This document shows, one piece after another, positions 1 through 8,436 of a DNA stretch of 17,859 nt (position 1 is the first letter of the stretch; each line of letters begins with the position of its first letter). Position numbers and translations under genes: made by a program. Below the pieces are notes generated by a model. It did no database searches and was not told the DNA's origin. It saw nothing but the letters and a program-made list of their open reading frames with translations. This stretch comes from Theodoxus fluviatilis (lineage: Eukaryota > Mollusca > Gastropoda > Cycloneritida > Neritidae). The stretch covers positions 68,191-86,049 of the forward strand of contig JAWQFJ010028371.1 of the NCBI GenBank assembly GCA_034096865.1, read 5' to 3'.

Positions 1-244
1 GCCTGCTCCATGCTCCCTCATCAGAGGGCAGCCCTGCCTGCTCCATGCCCCTCATCAGAGGGCAGCCCTGCCTGCTCCATGCCCCCTCATCAGCATGCAG
101 CCCTGCCTGCTCCATGCTCCCTCATCAGAGGGCAGCCCTGCCTGCTCCATGCCCCCTCATCAGAGGGCAGCCCTGCCTGCTCCATGCTCCCTCATCAGAG
201 GGCAGCCCTGCCTGCTCCATGCCCCCTCATCAGAGGGTAGCCCT
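1..244. repeat. 35-bp minisatellite, 7 copies
   Basis: Seven head-to-tail copies of a 35-bp unit beginning GCCTGCTCCATG and ending AGGGCAGCCCT start at 1, 36, 70, 105, 140, 175 and 210. The second copy is 34 bp. Copy 3 carries CAGCATGC where the others have CAGAGGGC. The array runs off the left edge, so its true length is unknown. Open frames across it come from the lack of stop codons in the unit and are not taken as genes. Confidence 0.95.
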
Positions 245-358
245 GGCTGCTGTGCTTTCACCACCTGCTCCAGTAGTTATTTCACATTTTCTCTGTGATG
301 AGGATGAGAATGGTATTGTTACTGTTATCATACTCCTCACAGCTGTTGCTTCTGCTGT

Positions 359-440
359 TGTCATCATCACCATGAATCATTATCATTGTTGTCACGTCAT
401 CTCACTATCATCATCATCGTCATTGTTGTCATCATCATAG
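359..440. repeat. Degenerate ATC/GTT trinucleotide microsatellite
   Basis: This stretch is dominated by ATC triplets with GTT and GTC interruptions. It follows about 115 bases (245-358) of sequence in which I see no gene. Confidence 0.7.
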
Positions 441-480
441 TCCAATTGTAGTTGTCATTGTCTGCCTCGGTTTTCTTCTT

Positions 481-2613
481 TTCCCTCCTCTGTTCCCTCC
501 CCTCTGTTCCCTCCCCTCTGTTCCCTCTCCTCTGTTCCCTCCCCTCTGTTCCCTCCTCTCTGTTCCCTCCCCTCTGTTCCCTCCCCTCTGTTCCCTCCCC
601 TCTGTTCCCTCCTCTCTGTTCCCTCCTCTCTGTTCCCTCCTCTCTGTTCCCTCCCCTCTGTTACCTCTGTTCCCTCCCCTCTGTTCCCTCCCCTCTGTCC
701 TCCCTCCTCCTCTGTTCCCTCCCTCTGTTCCCTCCCCTCTGTTCCCTCCCTCTGTTCCCTCCCCTCTGTTCCCTCCTCTCTGTTCCCTCCTCTCTGTTCC
801 CTCCTCTCTGTTCCCTCCCCTCTGTTCCTCCCTCTGTTCCCTCCCCTCTGTTCCCTCCCCTCTGTTCCCTCCCTCTGTTCCTCCCCGTCCCTCCCCTCTG
901 TTCCCTCCCCTCTGTTCCCTCCCCTCTGTTCCCTCCCCTCTGTTCCCTCCCCTCTGTTCCCTCCCCTCTGTTCCCCTGTTCCCTCCCCTCTGTTCCCTCC
1001 TCTCTGTTCCCTCCTCTCTGTTCCCTCCCCTCTGTTCCCTCCTCTCTGTTCCCTCCCTCTGTTCCCTCCCCTCTGTTCCCTCCCCTCTGTTCCCTCCCCT
1101 CTGTTCCCTCCTCCTCTGTTCCCTCCCCTCTGTTCCCTCCCCTCTGTTCCCTCCCCTCTGTTCCCTCCCCTCTGTTCCCTCCCCTCTGTTCCCTCCCTCT
1201 GTTCCCTCCCTCTGTTCCCTCCCCTCTGTTCCCTCCTCCTCTGTTCCCTCCCCTCTGTTCCCTCCCTCTGTTCCCTCCCCTCTGTTCCCTCCCTCTGTTC
1301 CCTCCTCTCTGTTCCCTCCTCTCTGTTCCCTCCTCTCTGTTCCCTCCCCTCTGTTCCCTCCCCTCTGTTCCCTCCCTCTGTTCCCTCCCCTCTGTTCCCT
1401 CCTCTCTGTTCCCTCCCCTCTGTTCCCTCCCTCTGTTCCCTCCTCTCTGTTCCCTCCTCTCTGTTCCCTCCCCTCTGTTCCTCCCCTCTGTTCCTCCCTC
1501 TCTGTTCCCTCCCCTCTGTTCCCTCCTCTCTGTTCCCTCCCCTCTGTTCCCTCCCCTCTGTTCCTCCCCTCTGTTCCCTCCCCTCTGTTCCCTCCCCTCT
1601 GTTCCCTCCCCTCTGTTCCCTCCCCTCTGTTCCCTCCCTCTGTTCCCTCCCCTCTGTTCCCTCCCCTCTGTTCCCTCCTCTCTGTTCCCTCCCCTCTGTT
1701 CCCTCCCCTCTGTTCCCTCCCCTCTGTTCCCTCCCCTCTGTTCCCTCCCCTCTGTTCCCTCCTCTCTGTTCCCTCCCCTCTGTTCCCTCCCCTCTGTTCC
1801 CTCCCTCTGTTCCTCTGTTCCCTCCCCTCTGTTCCCTCCTCTCTGTTGCCTCCCCTCTGTTCCCTCCCCTCTGTTCCCTCCCCTCTGTTCCCTCCCCTCT
1901 GTTCCCTCCCCTCTGTTCCCTCCCCTCTGTTCCCTCCCTCTCTGTTCCCTCCTCTCTGTTCCCTCCCCTCTGTTCCCTCCCCTCTGTTCCCTCCCTCTGT
2001 TCCCTCCTCTCTGTTCCCTCCCCTCTGTTCCCTCCCCTCTGTTCCCTCCCCTCTGTTCCCTCCCCCCTGTTCCCTCCCCTCTGTTCCCTCCCCTCTGTTC
2101 CCTCCCCTCTGTTCCCCTGTTCCCTCCCCTGTGTTCCCTCCCCTCTGTTCCCTCCCCTCTGTTTCTGTTTCCCTCCTCTCTGTTCCCTCCCCTCTGTTCC
2201 CTCCCCTCTGTTCCCTCCTCCCTGTTCCCTCCCCTCTGTTCCCTCCCCTCTGTTCCCCTGTTCCCTCCCCTCTGTTCCCTCCTCTCTGTTTCCTCTCCTC
2301 TGTTCCCTCCCCTCTGTTCCCTCCTCCCTGTTCCCTCCCCTCTGTTCCCTCCCCTCTGTTCCCTCCTCTCTGTTCCCTCCTCTCTGTTCCCTCCTCTCTG
2401 TTCCCTCCCCTCTGTTCCCTCCCCTCTGTTCCCTCCCCTCTGTTCCCTCCTCTCTGTTCCCTCCTCTCTGTTCCCTCCTCTCTGTTCCCTCCCCTCTGTT
2501 CCCCTGTTCCCTCCCCTCTATTCCCTCCCCTCTGTTCCCTCTCCTCTGTTCCCTCCCCTCTGTTCCCTCCTCTCTGTTCCCTCCCCTCTGTTCCCTCCCC
2601 TCTGTTCCCTCTC
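481..2613. repeat. 14-bp C/T-rich minisatellite, about 150 copies
   Basis: The main unit is GTTCCCTCCCCTCT. Frequent variants are GTTCCCTCCTCTCT, the 13-bp GTTCCCTCCCTCT and GTTCCTCCCCTCT, and an 8-bp GTTCCCCT. None contains a stop codon in any of six frames, so frames of more than 700 codons stay open on both strands although unit length varies. The minus strand has GGGG-A-GGG clusters separated by short loops in every unit, which fits the G-quadruplex pattern. The array ends 70 bases before the splice acceptor of the exon at 2684, so it probably lies in the preceding intron. Confidence 0.95.
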
Positions 2614-2683
2614 GGGTTGCCCAGATTGTACAGCATTTGACGTGTTTGGGATTAATGAGTTTTTTTAATTACTTTTGTTTCAG

Positions 2684-2977
2684 ACAAAAAGAAGAAAGAA
2701 ATGTCAATTCTTGGGAAGAAAAAGGAGGCATCAGAAGCAGAGAAAGAAGAGGAAGAGAAGGAAAAGTTGGAAGATGGGGAAGAGGAGGAGGAAGAAGAAG
2801 ATGATAAGAAAGAAAAGGCAGGAAAGAAAGACAAGAAGAGCAAGAACAAGAAGAAAGAAAAAGAGAAGGACAAGAAGAAGAAAAAGGACAAAAAAGGAAA
2901 GAAGGATGAAGAGGAAGAGGACGGGGAGGATGAAGAGGAGAAAGAGGAAAAAAATTCAAAGGACAAAAAGAAAAAAG
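2684..2977 (+). CDS. Internal exon of a Lys/Glu-rich protein gene
   Basis: This looks like an internal coding exon of 294 bases. It is preceded by a T-rich tract and TTTGTTTCAG (acceptor ends at 2683) and followed by AAG|GTTTGG (donor at 2978). The frame is entered after one base of a split codon and left after one base, so the exon is phase-symmetric (1-1). It encodes about 97 residues, almost all K, E and D, with runs such as EEEEEEEDDKKEKAGKK and KDKKKKKDKKGKKDEEEE. No globular domain, membrane segment or known motif is visible; the product is probably an intrinsically disordered charged segment. Similar K/E blocks occur in the cytosolic parts of several unrelated animal proteins, including cyclic-nucleotide-gated channels, so composition cannot name the gene. 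The exon start resembles that at 4382. Reading on past 2977 gives GLDCFLSLALM and a stop, which is intron. An ATG at 2701 is not needed as a start. Confidence 0.72.
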
Positions 2978-3290
2978 GTTTGGATTGTTTTCTGAGTTTA
3001 GCTTTAATGTGAGTTACGTGTGTAGGGTTCAAAGTTCTCTTCATCAGTTTTAGGCAAAGACATGTACATGTCAATGGCGCAGTGTCAGGCTACAGTCATG
3101 TAATGGATGATATTTAATATTCTGTCCAAAGCCTGAAAACCTCAATTCTGTTGTTGTTGGTAATATAGGATTTCTTTGACCTTTATTTTACATTACTCCT
3201 TCCATACACAGTAATGACATGTTTACACAGCCACTGTCTGATATGCCCAAATTTTGCTCGAGCGTTTGACCTGAAGAGATCTATACACAT

Positions 3291-3710
3291 GGACACCAAC
3301 AATGTGGTCAGTCAAGACAGAAAGTGGACACCAACAATGTGGTCAGTCAAGACAGAAAGTGGACACCAACAATGTGGTCAGTCAAGACAGAAAGTGGACA
3401 CCAACAATGTGGTCAGTCAAGACAGAAAGTGGACACCAACAATGTGGTCAGTCAAGACAGAAAGTGGACACCAACAATGTGGTCAGTCAAGACAGAAAGT
3501 GGACACCAACAATGTGGTCAGTCAAGACAGAAAGTGGACACCAACAATGTGGTCAGTCAAGACAGAAAGTGGACACCAACAATGTGGTCAGTCAAGACGG
3601 AAAGTGGACACCAACAATGTGGTCAGTCAAGACGGAAAGTGGACACCAACAATGTGGTCAGTCAAGACAGAAAGTGGACACCAACAATGTGGTCAGTCAA
3701 GACAGAAAGC
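3291..3710. repeat. 35-bp minisatellite, 12 copies, nearly identical
   Basis: Twelve copies of a 35-bp unit starting GGACACCAACAATGTGGTCA begin every 35 bases from 3291. The only differences are GACGG instead of GACAG in copies 9 and 10 and the last base of copy 12. It lies between two exons of the K/E-rich gene. Because 35 is not a multiple of 3, all three forward frames run through it; these frames are artefacts. It is unrelated in sequence to the 35-bp array at position 1. Confidence 0.96.
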
Positions 3711-4381
3711 CGCAAGTATGCCATTGCCGCTGGAACTGCTTTGAGGATGATTCCAGAATGAGGAATGCTGAAGTTGTTGTCTTTGATGACCTCTATCCAT
3801 ATGTGTCAGTTTGGCCATCTAATGACTCTGTAGCATGAACTGTTAACCAGCTGAGATCCACGTCTCTGTGCAAGTGCTTTATGCGTAGCTGTTTGGTAGT
3901 CTGTCATTTTCCATGGAAGCTAGAGTTGGTAACTGTGGCGATAGTTCCATCTGAGGCTCATCAAAGCCATAAATCTACTTGTTTCCTGCTTTCATTTGTT
4001 CCTTTGCTTTTGAGAAAAATAAAATCACAGAAATTCCTTATTTTTGGCAACAACTCTATTACATTTTGGGGGGTTAAATTGTAATGAAATTCTTGCCAGT
4101 ATTATTTTTTGGTCACTTCCTCATACCCACTGAATGGGTTCATTTTGATAAAATGCAAGTATTCAGCCCTTATTGTCCAACTCAAATCCCTTTATTTGTT
4201 CACACAGAAGAATGTACAAAGAGTGAAACTGAATGATGTGTGACTTCAGCTTTCTGCCATTAGTATCTTATTCAAGGCTGCTCTGCAAAATGAAAGAAAA
4301 AGCCAAGTTTTTGATGGTTTGGGGAGATGCAGCTACAATATGTTGCACTGTCTTTGATGGAGGCCTCTGTGTTTGTTTCAG
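3711..4381 (+). other. Rest of intron between exons at 2684 and 4382
   Basis: Together with 2978-3290 this is the non-repetitive part of a 1.4-kb intron. I see no open frame of note. An AATAAA at 4018-4023 on the plus strand could be an intronic polyadenylation signal but has no other support. The 3' end shows GGCCTCTGTGTTTGTTTCAG, a good acceptor ending at 4381. Confidence 0.5.
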
Positions 4382-4462
4382 ACAAGAAAGAAAAGGGCAA
4401 GAAGAAGGGCAAGGAGAAGGAGAAGGACAAGGAGAAGGACAAAAAGAAAAAGGATAAAAACA

Positions 4463-4493
<31 letters not shown>

Positions 4494-4503
4494 AGATGAT
4501 GAA
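4382..4503 (+). CDS. Internal exon of the Lys/Glu-rich protein gene
   Basis: This 122-base exon lies between TTTGTTTCAG (ends 4381) and a consensus donor GAA|GTAAGTA (4504). It starts with the last two bases of a split codon: the G left over from the exon at 2684 plus AC gives Asp, so the frame is kept across the intron. It ends on a complete codon (phase 0). It encodes about 40 residues: alternating K/G/E/D (KKGKEKEKDKEKDKKKKDKN), then a run of about ten Glu and DDE. Its acceptor and first codons closely resemble those of the exon at 2684, which suggests duplication of an exon within the gene. The product is unidentified. The matching phase and strong splice sites make it likely to be a real exon; the low complexity makes homology uninformative. 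Confidence 0.75.
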
Positions 4504-4711
4504 GTAAGTATCTTTTTCATCTTATGAATACAAGAGCTGCCACAGTGGCCGTCCAAAGAGATTATATTACTGTGTGACTGTAGAAACCCAATATGATCAT
4601 CAAAGTTAGCACACTCTGAAATTCGTCATCAAGCTATAGTGTGTTTACTGGACTTGAAATAATGTAGTAGAGTTTCTAGAATGTCTGATAAACTTTTCTC
4701 TGCCCCCATAG

Positions 4712-4753
4712 GAATATTCCAACACATTGAGGAGAAAAAAAAAGTCTTACTGA
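4712..4753 (+). CDS. Candidate alternative terminal exon of the K/E-rich gene
   Basis: A strong acceptor precedes this stretch: a branch-point-like CTGATAA at 4686-4692, then a pyrimidine tract and CCCCCATAG ending at 4711. Read in phase 0, which is what the donor at 4504 requires, it gives EYSNTLRRKKKSY followed by TGA (4751-4753). Use of this exon would end the protein shortly after the Glu run and exclude the exon at 5930. No AATAAA is seen in the next few hundred bases, which weakens the terminal-exon reading. A weak donor (AAA|GTCTTA at 4744) could instead make it a cassette exon. Confidence 0.4.
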   Translation, partial: EYSNTLRRKKKSY

Positions 4754-5072
4754 CGTTAAAGTGCATCATGCAGACGTACAACAGTTGACCGTGCATGAGG
4801 AAATATGGCTAAAGTGTATAAAATGACAACATCAGAATTTTCAACCTTAAAATTTTTCAGTTACTTTATGCCAAGTCCAGAGGAAGAAAGAAAGCTTGTT
4901 CATAGCAGATACAGTTACTTTTTTACTTTTGTGTGAAGCTTCCAGAAACAATGAATCACTGAACCCCTGAGGACTGTGCTGGGCGTTCACTAGCAAGCTT
5001 TTCTGTAAACTTGAGCCAGGTTTGTTGTGCATTGTCACGTGCGTTCTACAGTGACAAGTTGATGAAGTCATT
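4754..5072 (+). other. Intronic sequence without recognisable features
   Basis: Ordinary A+T-rich sequence lies between the candidate exon at 4712 and the 24-bp array. I see no gene, repeat or clear signal in it. Confidence 0.5.
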
Positions 5073-5888
5073 TGAATAGTGTTCCCCCATGTAGTGTGAA
5101 TAGTGTTCCCTCGTGTAGTGTGAATAGCTTTCCCCTGTGTAGTGTGAATAGCTCTCCCCTGTGTAGTGTGAATAGCTCTCCCCTGTGTAGTGTGAATAGC
5201 TCTCCCCTGTGTAGTGTGAATAGCTCTCCCCTGTGTAGTGTGAATAGCTTTCCCCTGTGTAGTGTGAATAGCTTTCCCCTGTGAAGTGTGAATAGCTCTC
5301 CCCTGTGTAGTGTGAATAGCTCTCCCCTGTGTAGTGTGAATAGCTCTCCCCTGTGTAGTGTGAATAGCTCTCCCCTGTGTAGTGTGAATAGCTCTCCCCT
5401 GTGCAGTGTGACTAGCTCTCCCCTGTGCAGTGTGAATAGCTCTCCCCTGTGCAGTGTGAATAGCTCTTCCCTGTGCAGTGTGAATAGCTCTCCCCTGTGC
5501 AGTGTGAATAGCTCTCCCCTGTGCAGTGTGAATAGCTCTCCCCTGTGCAGTGTGAATAGCTCTCCCCTGTGTAGTGTGAATAGCTTTCCCCTGTGTAGTG
5601 TGAATAGCTTTCCCCTGTGAAGTGTGAATAGCTCTCCCCTGTGCAGTGTGACTAGCTCTCCCCTGTGCAGTGTGAATAGCTCTCCCCTGTGCAGTGTGAA
5701 TAGCTCTTCCCTGTGTAGTGTGAATAGCTTTCCCCTGTGTGGTGTGAATAGCTCTCCCCTGTGTAGTGTGAATAGCTCTCCCCTGTGTAGTGTGAATAGC
5801 TTTCCCCTGTGCAGTGTGAATAGCTTTCCCCTGTGTAGTGTGAATAGCTTTCCCGTGTGTAGTGTGAATAGCTCTCCCCTGTGTAGTG
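5073..5888. repeat. 24-bp minisatellite, 34 copies, against a splice acceptor
   Basis: Exactly 34 units of 24 bp begin with TGAATAG and continue CTCTCCCCTGTGTAGTG, with common variants CTTTCCCC and GTGCAGTG and two GTGAAGTG units. The next partial unit begins at 5889 (TGACTGG), and the acceptor of the exon at 5930 follows 41 bases after the array. On the plus strand every unit contains a pyrimidine stretch followed by TGYAG, which resembles a 3' splice site. Because 24 is a multiple of 3, a long minus-strand frame (4847-6412) with an HTTQGRAI-type 8-residue repeat stays open. That frame also runs backwards through the exon and is treated as a shadow. Confidence 0.96.
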
Positions 5889-5929
5889 TGACTGGTGAGT
5901 TGGAGCTGACACGCCTCTGTCTGCCTCAG

Positions 5930-6175
5930 GAGGAGGGTGATGGTGACAAGAAGTCGAAGAATGACAAAGACGAGGGCAGCAAGAAGAACGGGAAGGCAGA
6001 CAAGGATGGCAAGAAGGACAAAAAAGAGGAAGGAAAGGATGGCAGTGGTGACCACGCGAAGGATGACAAGGTCAAGGAGGAAGCAAAGAAGGAGGAAGCA
6101 AAGAAGGAGGAAGAAAAGAAGGAGGAAGAAAAGAAGGAGGAAGCAAAGAAGGAGGAAAAGCAGAAAAAGGTGTGA
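5930..6175 (+). CDS. 3' coding exon of the Lys/Glu-rich protein gene
   Basis: The acceptor is well formed: branch-point-like CTGAC at 5906-5910, then CGCCTCTGTCTGCCTCAG ending at 5929. In phase 0, matching the donor at 4504, the exon gives about 81 residues. It starts EEGDGDKKSKNDKDEGSKK and ends in a repeated KKEEA/KKEEE block (KEEAKKEEAKKEEEKKEEEK), then KQKKV and TGA at 6173-6175. The block is an in-frame 15-bp repeat (GAGGAAGCAAAGAAG and variants) from about 6075 to 6155, probably helical or disordered. The end is uncertain. If AAG|GTGTGA at 6170 is a donor, the exon stops at 6169 in phase 0 and the gene continues. No AATAAA follows on the plus strand before the transposon, which mildly favours continuation. 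Function unknown. Confidence 0.68.
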   Translation, partial: EEGDGDKKSKNDKDEGSKKNGKADKDGKKDKKEEGKDGSGDHAKDDKVKEEAKKEEAKKEEEKKEEEKKEEAKKEEKQKKV

Positions 6176-6633
6176 TGTTGAACAGGTTGCCGTGTGCTTG
6201 CAAGTTTTTCCCCCATCTTGAATTTCACAAGTGCTTATGCAAATGGGCCACAGGAAAGTGTTTTTATCCTGAAAAATGACTCCCTTGACTGTAGAGTTGG
6301 TTTCCTCTGTGCAGACATCGAGAATGCAATCCCCTGTAAAGTTAGTAGGCATGACGGTGGGGGTAGGGGGTGGGGGGGAGGAGGAGAGACAGACAGACAG
6401 ATGGATGGACACAGAGAGAGAGAGAGAGGTCCCATATCATCTGCAAATTGTTACTTTTTGACATCTCCACATCTATTTCTCTGTGTGTTCTACCCTTTAA
6501 CATTGCACTTGATGATCATGATAATGAGGTCGTTTTCCTTGTCAGGTAGAGAAATAGAGCAAAAATTTGATCCTAGAAAACATTTTCCCAGCAACTGGTC
6601 TCTGTCATGTGAATATAAGGTCATGTGAATGCT
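6176..6633 (+). other. Gene-free stretch with a G-rich block and short microsatellites
   Basis: No coding exon is supported here. Bases 6357-6383 are G-rich (runs of five, five and seven G separated by one or two bases) and fit a G-quadruplex pattern. They are followed by (ACAG)n near 6387-6400 and (GA)n at about 6413-6428. Confidence 0.6.
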
Positions 6634-6679
6634 GTAGTAGTAGTAGCAGTCATAGTAGTCATAATAGTAGTTGTAGTCA

Positions 6680-6723
<44 letters not shown>

Positions 6724-6804
6724 CAGTGTAGAAGTAGTAGTAACGGCAGCGGCAGTAGTTGTAGCAGCAGTAGTTCTAGCAACAGTAGTTGTAGTAGTAA
6801 GAGG
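6634..6804. repeat. Imperfect TAG trinucleotide microsatellite
   Basis: TAG triplets predominate, with a pure run of about 14 units at 6681-6722 and CAG, TTG and CGG triplets elsewhere. Short open frames (poly-Val, poly-Tyr and similar) are by-products. Confidence 0.9.
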
Positions 6805-6837
6805 GGACATTTCTTCTGAAAGGAGGGGCTGCAGCAG

Positions 6838-7256
6838 TAGTGGTGGTGGTGGTGGTGGTAGTGGTGGTGGTGGTGCTGGTGGTGGTAGTGGTGGTGCTGG
6901 TGGTGGTGCTGGTGGTGGTGGTGGTGCGGGTGGTGGTAGTGGTGGTGCTGGTGGTGGTGCTGGTGGTGCTGGTGGTGGTGATGGTGGTGCTGGTGGTGGT
7001 AGTGGTGGTGCTGGTAGTGTTGGTGGTGGTGGTGGTGCGGGTGGTGGTAGTGGTGGTGCTGGTGGTGTTGGTGGTGGTGTTGGTGGTGGTGGTGCTGGTG
7101 GTGGTAGTGGTGGTGTTGGTGGTGGTGCTGGTGGTGCTGGTGGTGTTGGTGGTGGTGGTGGTGATGGTGGTGTGGTGGAGGTTGTAGTGGTGGTGGTGGT
7201 GTGGTGGAGGTAGTGGTGGTGATGATAGTGGTGGTGATGATTGTAGTAATTATGGT
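6838..7256. repeat. Imperfect GGT trinucleotide array
   Basis: About 420 bases of GGT/GTG triplets are interrupted by GCT, AGT, GTT and GCG in a recurring order. A block containing GTGCGGGTGGTGGTAGTGG appears twice, near 6924 and 7032, about 108 bases apart, pointing to duplication of larger blocks. 7257-7379 is a decayed continuation in GTA/TAG triplets. Confidence 0.9.
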
Positions 7257-7379
7257 GTCCTAGTTGTTGCTACTGTAGTTCTTGTTGTGATGATGTAGTG
7301 ATGGTAATAACAGGGGCAGTAGTACAATGTAGTGGTGATAGTGGCAGTGGTGGGACTGGGGTTGTGGTCATCATTGTAG

Positions 7380-7625
7380 TAGTTGTAGTAGTAGTGGAAG
7401 TCCTAGTAGTAGTAATGGCAGAAGTACGGACTTAAGAGTAGGAGCAATTGCAGTGGTAGTTGTAGTAGTAGTGGAAGCCCTAGTAGTAGTAATGGCAGAA
7501 GTACGGACTTAAGAGTAGGAGCAATTGCAGTGGTAGTTGTAGTAGTAGTAATGGCAGAAGTACAGACTTAAGAGTAGGAGCAATTGCAGTGGTAGTTGTA
7601 GTAGTAGCAATGACAGAAGTACAGA
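7380..7625. repeat. 59/77-bp minisatellite, left part, broken by a transposon
   Basis: Units starting AATGGCAGAAGTAC begin at 7414 (77 bp), 7491 (59 bp), 7550 (59 bp) and 7609. The longer unit has 18 extra bases of TAG-like sequence. Each full unit contains ACTTAAGAGTAGGAGCAATT. The fourth unit stops at its ACAGA (7625), where the piggyBac-type element begins. The array resumes at 10554. The units are full of GTA triplets, so the array probably grew out of the neighbouring trinucleotide tract. Confidence 0.92.
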
Positions 7626-7638
7626 CCCTTACCGTGGC
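7626..7638 (+). repeat. Left terminal inverted repeat of the piggyBac-type element
   Basis: CCCTTACCGTGGC is the exact reverse complement of 10541-10553. The CCY start is typical of piggyBac ends. Confidence 0.88.
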
Positions 7639-8087
7639 GTCATAAAAAAGCCATCACTGTCCTTCTGTGGCAAATTAACAAGGACTTCGGAAGAAAAAAA
7701 CGCACCACCTTACTTCTTTTCATCATAGCTCCTTAACAGTACAACTTACACAGACACAATGTGTTGGTGAAATGTTCAGAAATGAACCAACAACAACATA
7801 AAACAAGCACTGTCTTTCTATTTTCAATCTATATTTATTCATAATTTTTCAAACTGACAAAATTAGGAAATTTGAGGCATCATTAATTGGCCAAGCTCAA
7901 TTGTACACAAGAATTTCCAGTGCTAAAATTATAAAGAAATTGTCTGAAGATGGTCTCATGATATGACATTAGGAAAAACAAATTATTTCTCATGCACTTT
8001 GTGTTCTCAAAATCATGATACATCATTAGGAAACCATGTGTTGTACAAAAAATCCACAAGGGTTATTTCCGGACACCTCCTGATACA

Positions 8088-8093
8088 TTTATT
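8088..8093 (-). terminator. Possible polyadenylation signal of the transposase gene
   Basis: TTTATT on the plus strand is AATAAA on the minus strand, about 190 bases downstream of the transposase stop. Another lies at 7834-7839. The position is suitable, but the motif is common in A+T-rich DNA. Confidence 0.3.
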
Positions 8094-8370
8094 ATTTATA
8101 TTATTTCTGTTCAGCTATGCAATACATGCTGACAAAATATGTTGCTAAAATGTTACTAATGCTCCAAGGAAAGAGAGGGCCCAACATTCTAAATGCCAAG
8201 TATAAAATCATGTATACACTAATTTGTCACCTTACATGCAAAAATATGTGGTATTCCAAAGAGAATCAAAAAGAGTCCAGTCAACTACAGAAGGAATATT
8301 TGAATGCTAAGGGTAAGTATCAAGGAAGACTGAACCATTCTCATTCTAAAAAATCTAATTGTCTCATTGG

Positions 8371-8436
8371 CACCACCAGTGGAGGTGGAAGGGGTGGGGG
8401 AGACACCACCAGTGGAGGTAGAAGGGGTGGGGGAGG
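8371..8436 (-). repeat. 33-bp in-frame direct repeat in the transposase C-terminus
   Basis: Two 33-bp copies begin CACCACCAGTGGAGGT at 8371 and 8404, with a third partial copy after them. On the minus strand they read as an 11-residue Ser/Thr/Pro/Gly repeat (PTPSTSTGG core). Confidence 0.85.

Noticed and set aside
435..2668. Open frames of 733 (minus) and 738 (plus) codons
   Set aside because: They come entirely from a 14-bp repeat lacking stop codons in all six frames; all frames are open and neither strand has a domain or independent coding flank.
3291..3710. CRISPR-like regular repeats
   Set aside because: The units abut directly with no unique spacers and the genome is eukaryotic, so this is a minisatellite.
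3214..3838. Overlapping plus-strand frames of up to 178 codons in the 35-bp array
   Set aside because: All three frames give the same rotating peptide because 35 is not a multiple of 3; the array is intronic.
4847..6412. 521-codon minus-strand frame with an 8-residue repeat
   Set aside because: It reads through the 24-bp array, which is a multiple of 3, and then antisense to the K/E exon at 5930; splice signals support the plus strand there.
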